This document shows positions 41,078 through 45,573 of a DNA stretch of 45,573 bases, piece after piece. The stretch is from Planctomycetales bacterium (GTDB taxonomy: Bacteria; Planctomycetota; Planctomycetia; Isosphaerales; Isosphaeraceae). Made by a program: the position numbers and the translations under genes. The notes beneath the pieces are model-generated. The model ran no database searches. It was not told where the DNA came from and was given only the letters and a program-made list of their open reading frames with translations. Where the stretch lies: positions 1-45,573 of the forward strand of contig DAIDHB010000028.1 of the NCBI GenBank assembly GCA_027452145.1, in the 5' to 3' direction. The first letter of the stretch is position 1; each line of letters begins with the position of its first letter.

Positions 41078-41232
41078 GGACTGAACCGCGTCGGGCAGGA
41101 ATGCCCGACCTACTTCGGGCCGGGCGGATCGGATCGGACTGAACCGCGTCGGGCAGGAATGCCCGAGCTACTTCGGGCCGGGCGGACCGGATCGGACTGA
41201 ACCGCGTCGGGCAGGAATGCCCGACCTACTTC
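41078..41232. repeat. Tandem repeat of 58-base units
   Basis: Units begin GGACTGAACCGCGTCGGGCA at 41078, 41136 and 41194, each containing CGGGCAGGAATGCCCG and ending in a CCGGGCGGATCGGATC-like stretch. The third unit is cut by the kinase reading frame, whose TAG stop (complement of 41226-41228) is part of the repeat's AAGTAGGTCGGGC. Confidence 0.8.
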
Positions 41233-44200
41233 GGGCGGCCCAGGCATTCGGCGGCCTCGGTGCGGAGGCGCCGGATCTCGTCGTCGAGCGATAGACCCTG
41301 AAGGCGCCGGTCGGTGCGGTCGAACGTGTCGCGGGCGCGGTCGTCGTCGTCGAGCTGTCGATAGGCCATCGCCAGGAAGAAGCCGTAGTGGAGCAGATCG
41401 CCCCGGTTGAGATCGGCGGCGTGCTCGAGCGCGGTGACCGCCTCGCTCGGGGTGCCACCGCGATACTGGGCTGCGCCCAGCGTCGCCCAGGCCACCCACG
41501 ACTTCGGCGCCCGGGCTAATAGACCGCGGGCGATCCGGGCCGACTCGGGCGGGTCGCGCAGCTCGGGCAACGGCCCGGCGATCAATAGCCATGAGAGGAA
41601 ATAGGGCGCGGCCGGGTCGTGGTCGTCGCCGGACTCGACCGCACGGCGAAGGCGCCCCAGCGCCTGCGCGATGTCCCCGCGTACCTCGGCATCCCGGTCC
41701 TTCGCCTCGAGCGAGCTGTCCCGCGCGGCGAGCTCGGCGCAGCGGGCCAGATTGGCCGCCGCGATCGAGGCCACCGGCTGACGCTCGGCGGCCTGGCGGA
41801 GCGCCCGACACGCACCCGCCAGATCCCCGCGAGCGGCCAGGATCGCCCCCAGCCGCGCGCCGGCCGACGCGATCGCGACGCGGTCGGCGGTTGATTCGGA
41901 TCCATTCTCGGCGGACAACGCCTCGCGGAGCGCGATCGCGCGCTTCAGCGCGGACTCGAGGTCCCCCGGGCGGTCCGACGCGGAGAGCGCCTCGCCCAGC
42001 CGGTCGAGCGCGCGAAGGAGCAGGCGTCGGAGGTCCGCCGGCGGCGATGCTGTTCCTGCCCCGACTCCACCTTTTGCCCCGGCATCGGCCAGCAGCTCGT
42101 CGATCAGCTTGACGGCGCGCTCGGCCGACGGCAGCGCCTCGCGCTGGCGGCGGGCGGCGGCGCGGACCTCGGCCAGGGCGACCAGCGTCGTCGCCAGCTC
42201 GCGGCGGTACATCGGTACGCCGGGCGAATCCGACGCCAGCCGGTCAAACAGCCCGAGCGCCTCGTTCAGCAGCCGGGCGGCCTCGGTTAACCCGCCGGGC
42301 CGGGCGGATGCCAGCGTGCCCAGGCGTTCGAGGGCCCGCGCCAGCTCCTGGCGATACACCGGCACCCCCGGGTCGCCGTTGACCAGCGAGCGATACGTCG
42401 TCACGGCCTCGCGGAAGGCCCGCTCGGCCTCATCGGGCCGGCCCGACAGCGCCAGCAAATCGCCGAGGTTCCCCTGCACGCCGGCCCGCATCTCGCGGCC
42501 CTGCGTTCCGTCGACGGATGAGGCCAGCTCGATCGTCTTGCGATAGGCCTCCTGCGCCTCGGCTTGACGACCCATCAGCCGGAGCCACAGGCCGAGCCGA
42601 TGATAGGCCGCGGCCAGGCCCGAGCGGTCCGACTCGCTCGCGACCGGCACCTCCGCGTATTCCCTCGTCAGCTCGACCGCGCGCTCCAGCGCGGGCCGCG
42701 CCTCGTCCTTGCGGCCCAGGTCGGCCACGAGCTGGCCCAGGCTGCCGTGGCTGCGCGCCAGGACCTCGAGTACGTTGCGGTCGACGGGCTGCCGCGGGAT
42801 GGATTCGAGTACCTCGATCGCCCGGCGGTATGCGTGCTCGGCGTCGGCCGGGTTGCCGAGCGTGCGCTGGATCTCGCCCACGCGGAACGCCGCGACCCCG
42901 GCGCGGGTGCGCACCGAGGGATCCGGGTCGGTCTCCGTCGCGTAGGTCTGATAGTACGCCAGCGCCTTGAGCAAGAAGTCGCGCTGAATAAGCTGGAGAT
43001 CCGGCTGCCGGCCGAGCATCGCGGCGAACTGCGTGTACATCTCATCGACGGCGCGCCGGGCCTCGTCGCGCTGGCGGCGGGCCTCGCCGTGGGCGGCCTC
43101 GACCTCGCGCTGCTTGGCGATCAGCTCGCGCTGCTTGCCCATCAACTGGTCCTGCTTGGACAGCACCAGGCCGAACGCGACGCCGAGCGCGATCGCGATG
43201 GCGGCCAGCAGCGGCACGGCGATCACCAGCGCCGCGGCATGGCGGCGGGCCCACCGCGCGACCTTTTCCAGCAGGCCGGGCGGCCGCGCGAGGATCGGCC
43301 GGTCGTCGAGGAACCGGCCGAGGTCGTCGGCCAGCTCCTGGGCGCTGGCGTAGCGGGCCGACGGCTCCTTGGCCATCGCCTTGAGGACGATCGTCTCCAG
43401 GTCGCGCGGGACCTCCGGCCGGACGGAACGCGGGCGCCTCGGCTCCTCCTGGGCGATCCGGCGGAGCAGCTCCTGGCGATTGTTCCCCTCGAAGACGGGG
43501 CGCAGCGTTATCAGCTCATAGAGCGTCGCACCGAGCGAGTAGACGTCGCTCCGGGCGTCGACCAGGGCGCGGTCCGAGGCGGCCTGCTCGGGGCTCATGT
43601 ACCGCAGCGTGCCCAGCAGGTCGCCGGGCGCGGTGAGCGTCGCCTCGCCCTGGAACCGCGCCAGGCCGAAGTCGGCGACCCAGAGCTGCCCGCGGGCGTC
43701 GACCATCAGGTTCGACGGCTTGACATCGCGGTGCAAGACGCCTTGCTGGTGGGCGTGCTCGAGCGCCTCGGCGGCCTGGCGTCCCAGCCGGGCGACCTCG
43801 CCGAAGAACGGCCGATCGCGGGTGGCCGTACCGCTGGCTGAGGCGAACGACCAGGTGGTCGCGGAGGCCGGCGTCGACGGGCCCGCGATCTCGGCGACGG
43901 CGCCCTTCTGCTCGCGCAGGCCGACGATCAGGTCGGCGAGCGTCGGCCCCTCGACGAGCCGCATCGCGTAGAAGTGCACGCCGCCGTGGCAGCCCACCGA
44001 GTAAACCGGCACGACGTGCGGGTGGTTGAGGTGCGAGGCCGCCTGGGCCTCGACGCGGAAGCGGGCGATCTGGCGGGGGTCGATCGCCGCGGCGAACGGC
44101 AGGACCTTGAGCGCCACGCGACGGCCCAGGGCGATCTCGATGGCTTCATAGACGACGCCCATCCCGCCGCGGCCGATCTCGCGGACGACGCGGAACCCGC

Positions 44201-44588
44201 CCAGCTCGAGCGGTTCGGGGTCCGCGCGGTGGCTTTCGAGATCGATCGGCGGCGACCCGTTCGGCAACAGGGCGGTCGCGGGGTCCCGGCGGATGTGGAC
44301 CCCGTCCGCCGGCGCCGAGGCGACGGAGAGCGCCTCGGCGGCGGCCTCGACGAGGTGCAGGCCGCGCAGGCAGGCGCGGAGCCGCGACGCGATGGCCGGA
44401 TGGCGGCCAATCCACTCCTCGGGGTCGACGGGATTGCCGGCCTCAACCTCGGCGAGGTAGGCATCCAGCACCGCGGCCAGCTCGTCCTCGGCGCCGGGAT
44501 CAGGCTGGGGCTCGCCCGAGACCGGTGAATCCGCGTCGCCGTCGCCGTCGCCGTCGAGTCCCGGCGAGTGCGGATCGTCCGGGGTCAT
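41226..44588 (-). CDS. Transmembrane Ser/Thr protein kinase with TPR sensor region
   Basis: The 1120-residue protein has a kinase domain at about 131-430. The glycine loop is GRGGMGVVYEA, Lys161 is in ALKVLP, the catalytic loop HRDVKPSN is at 286-293, the DFG at 306-308, and the activation end reads GTLRYMSPEQ. An extra Ser/Thr/Ala-rich insert (about 226-262) sits before the helix leading to the catalytic loop. A helical N-terminal region (DAYLAEVEAGNPVDPEEWIG) is typical of planctomycete kinases. A membrane helix (about 451-477) is followed by a Glu/Arg-rich coiled coil and a long TPR region outside. The ATG overlaps the sigma factor stop by four bases, with GGAGGA six bases upstream. It probably phosphorylates cytoplasmic regulators, the sigma factor being the first candidate. 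Confidence 0.93.
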   Translation of the reverse strand: MTPDDPHSPGLDGDGDGDADSPVSGEPQPDPGAEDELAAVLDAYLAEVEAGNPVDPEEWIGRHPAIASRLRACLRGLHLVEAAAEALSVASAPADGVHIRRDPATALLPNGSPPIDLESHRADPEPLELGGFRVVREIGRGGMGVVYEAIEIALGRRVALKVLPFAAAIDPRQIARFRVEAQAASHLNHPHVVPVYSVGCHGGVHFYAMRLVEGPTLADLIVGLREQKGAVAEIAGPSTPASATTWSFASASGTATRDRPFFGEVARLGRQAAEALEHAHQQGVLHRDVKPSNLMVDARGQLWVADFGLARFQGEATLTAPGDLLGTLRYMSPEQAASDRALVDARSDVYSLGATLYELITLRPVFEGNNRQELLRRIAQEEPRRPRSVRPEVPRDLETIVLKAMAKEPSARYASAQELADDLGRFLDDRPILARPPGLLEKVARWARRHAAALVIAVPLLAAIAIALGVAFGLVLSKQDQLMGKQRELIAKQREVEAAHGEARRQRDEARRAVDEMYTQFAAMLGRQPDLQLIQRDFLLKALAYYQTYATETDPDPSVRTRAGVAAFRVGEIQRTLGNPADAEHAYRRAIEVLESIPRQPVDRNVLEVLARSHGSLGQLVADLGRKDEARPALERAVELTREYAEVPVASESDRSGLAAAYHRLGLWLRLMGRQAEAQEAYRKTIELASSVDGTQGREMRAGVQGNLGDLLALSGRPDEAERAFREAVTTYRSLVNGDPGVPVYRQELARALERLGTLASARPGGLTEAARLLNEALGLFDRLASDSPGVPMYRRELATTLVALAEVRAAARRQREALPSAERAVKLIDELLADAGAKGGVGAGTASPPADLRRLLLRALDRLGEALSASDRPGDLESALKRAIALREALSAENGSESTADRVAIASAGARLGAILAARGDLAGACRALRQAAERQPVASIAAANLARCAELAARDSSLEAKDRDAEVRGDIAQALGRLRRAVESGDDHDPAAPYFLSWLLIAGPLPELRDPPESARIARGLLARAPKSWVAWATLGAAQYRGGTPSEAVTALEHAADLNRGDLLHYGFFLAMAYRQLDDDDRARDTFDRTDRRLQGLSLDDEIRRLRTEAAECLGRPK

Positions 44589-45196
44589 CGCAGGTCCTCC
44601 AGGGCGCCGCTGAGCCGCTCGAGCGCGCGGGTCCAGAGCATCCGGACCGCGCCCGGCGAGCGGTTCATCCGGGCGGCGACCTCTTCGAACCGCAGGCGTT
44701 CGAGGTTGCGCAGGATGATCACCTCGCGGTAGTCGGCCGGCAGGGCGGCCAGGGCGTCGGCCAGCAGCACCGCCTGCTCGCGCTTCGAGGCCGCCGCGCT
44801 GGGGGACGAGGCGTTCGACGCGATCATCTGCTGGATCCGCGCGCCCGAGCGTTCCAGGACGCCCTCGAGCGACTCCTGCCGGCGGTAATCGCGCAGCCCG
44901 GCCTTCTGCCGCCGGGCCTGGTCGGCCAGGTTCCGGACGAGGATCCGCCGCAGCCAGGCCACGACCTCGCGCTCGCTCGAGCCCTCGAATCGCGGGAAGT
45001 CGCGGTGGGCCTCCAGGAACGTCTCCTGCACCAGGTCGGAGGGATCCAGCCGCAGGCGCAGGGTGGTGCCGATCAGTGTCCGGGCCAGGAGTCGTGCATA
45101 GTTGCGGTACTGTGCCAGCAGGTCGCCAAATGCCTCCAGATCGCCGCCACGAGCGCGCTCGAGCAGCTCCTCCGCCGACCGGATCGGATCCGACAT
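44585..45196 (-). CDS. ECF-type RNA polymerase sigma factor
   Basis: The 203-residue protein has region 2 (RNYARLLARTLIG..., LDPSDLVQETFLEAHRDF) and region 4 (LADALAALPADYREVIILRN followed by LRFEEVAARMNRSPGAVRML, the -35-recognising HTH), joined by a longer linker (RSGARIQQMIASNASSPSAA). This pattern is the planctomycete type of ECF sigma factor, usually next to a Ser/Thr kinase instead of an anti-sigma factor. The ATG at 45196 is chosen because AGGGGGG lies about eight bases upstream; an ATG at 45217 is possible. Translational coupling to the kinase is shown by the ATGA overlap. No anti-sigma gene is visible, so control by kinase phosphorylation is the likely mechanism. Confidence 0.93.
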   Translation of the reverse strand: MSDPIRSAEELLERARGGDLEAFGDLLAQYRNYARLLARTLIGTTLRLRLDPSDLVQETFLEAHRDFPRFEGSSEREVVAWLRRILVRNLADQARRQKAGLRDYRRQESLEGVLERSGARIQQMIASNASSPSAAASKREQAVLLADALAALPADYREVIILRNLERLRFEEVAARMNRSPGAVRMLWTRALERLSGALEDLR

Positions 45197-45492
45197 CAAC
45201 AGGGCCCCCCTGGTCATGGGCGAGACAACCTCATCGATTGTCACGCGCCGGCCGGAAGAAGCGGTAGCCACTTGCGGTCTGTCCTGGCCGGGTCGGATGC
45301 GGGCGAGCCGGCGGGGCCTGGCCTGGTCTGGTCCTTGACAGCGCGCCGGCGGCCGGTCCAGGATCCAGGGACGCGGCCCGGGCGAACCCGGTTCGGCGAC
45401 GGCGAGACCAATAGAGTACGCCGGCTCGACCCCGAATCACTTTGTGAGAGCGCTTTGCCGTTGCGTGGCGCACGGGCGAGAGATGGAGGTTG
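45197..45492. other. Region upstream of the sigma factor gene
   Basis: About 300 bases with no supported gene, presumably holding the promoter of the sigma factor-kinase pair. I see no convincing promoter. A GAGAGCGCTTTGCC stretch near 45448 is the only less GC-rich piece. Confidence 0.35.
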
Positions 45493-45573
45493 GAGTCTGT
45501 CCCGGGAGCCCACGAAGTGGGCGCCAGGACGTAGCCGGGGGGCGTCAGCCCCCCGGACCGCCAGGCGAACCCT
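45493..45573. mobile_element. Left end of a second MITE-like element, cut by the window edge
   Basis: From GAGTCTGTCCCGGGAGCCCA through GACGTAGCCGGGGGGCGTCA to GCGAACCCT it matches 15011-15091 with only a few differences, including the perfect GGGGGGCGTCAGCCCCCC palindrome. The rest lies outside the window. Confidence 0.75.

Larger units (their letters stand above)
40698..41225. other. Repeat-rich region between convergent genes
   Basis: About 530 bases without a gene. It contains a palindromic element (40698-40820), a perfect 14-bp inverted repeat (41003-41016 with 41026-41039) that could terminate transcription in both directions, and three tandem 58-base units (41078 onward) reaching into the end of the kinase gene. 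Confidence 0.6.

Noticed and set aside
41078..41232. Three regular repeats as a CRISPR array
   Set aside because: The units are continuous tandem copies without unique spacers, so not CRISPR.
42564..43841. 425-codon plus-strand frame opposite the kinase
   Set aside because: Complement of the kinase catalytic domain; no domain of its own.

Overview
The window looks like chromosomal DNA of a high-GC planctomycete, probably of the Isosphaeraceae/Gemmataceae type. This is inferred from gene content: a DUF1559 prepilin-like protein, Uma2 nucleases, carboxypeptidase-regulatory-domain proteins, several exported HEAT and TPR proteins, and an ECF sigma factor overlapping a large Ser/Thr kinase-TPR gene. 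No rRNA, tRNA or CRISPR array was seen.

Layout. 1-626: edge region without a firm gene. 627-4689: argH, a Uma2 nuclease, two antitoxin-like small genes and lysA, all on the plus strand, closed by a hairpin. 4883-9927: an exported HEAT-repeat protein carrying a receiver-like domain, a sigma-54 activator and a beta-class DNA methyltransferase whose N-terminus is encoded by repeat-like DNA. 10090-12864 (minus): a second Uma2 gene, a small unknown gene and a membrane-anchored HEAT protein. 13069-18080 (plus): an exported carboxypeptidase-regulatory-like protein, an NTF2-like protein, a 261-bp element with terminal inverted repeats, and a GH39-like glycoside hydrolase. 18280-23982 (minus): a beta-propeller protein, an AhpD/CMD-like protein and a large carboxypeptidase-regulatory-like protein. 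24569-25495: an APH/choline-kinase-like phosphotransferase.

25608-28498 is the accessory part: an ABC-type ATPase overlapping a RloB protein (RloA/RloB, the AbiL-type architecture of phage defence), with a tail-to-tail gene that ends in a transposase-like helix-turn-helix. The DUF1559 gene follows.

30143-40697 is the most striking region: six consecutive exported TPR proteins. The last four are separated by nearly identical 52-53 nt spacers, which points to recent tandem duplication. They fall into two C-terminal classes. One ends in a repeated WKDP/EAGD module; the other ends in a tail with two LxxY(L/F)-type motifs. An ECF sigma factor-kinase pair faces this array from the other side of a tandem-repeat hairpin region. 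A regulatory link between the two is possible but unproven.

Dispersed palindromic repeats of several families sit between many genes. In two places they touch coding sequence: the methyltransferase N-terminus and the kinase stop codon. Very long open frames opposite real genes are common here because third codon positions are G/C rich; these were discarded.
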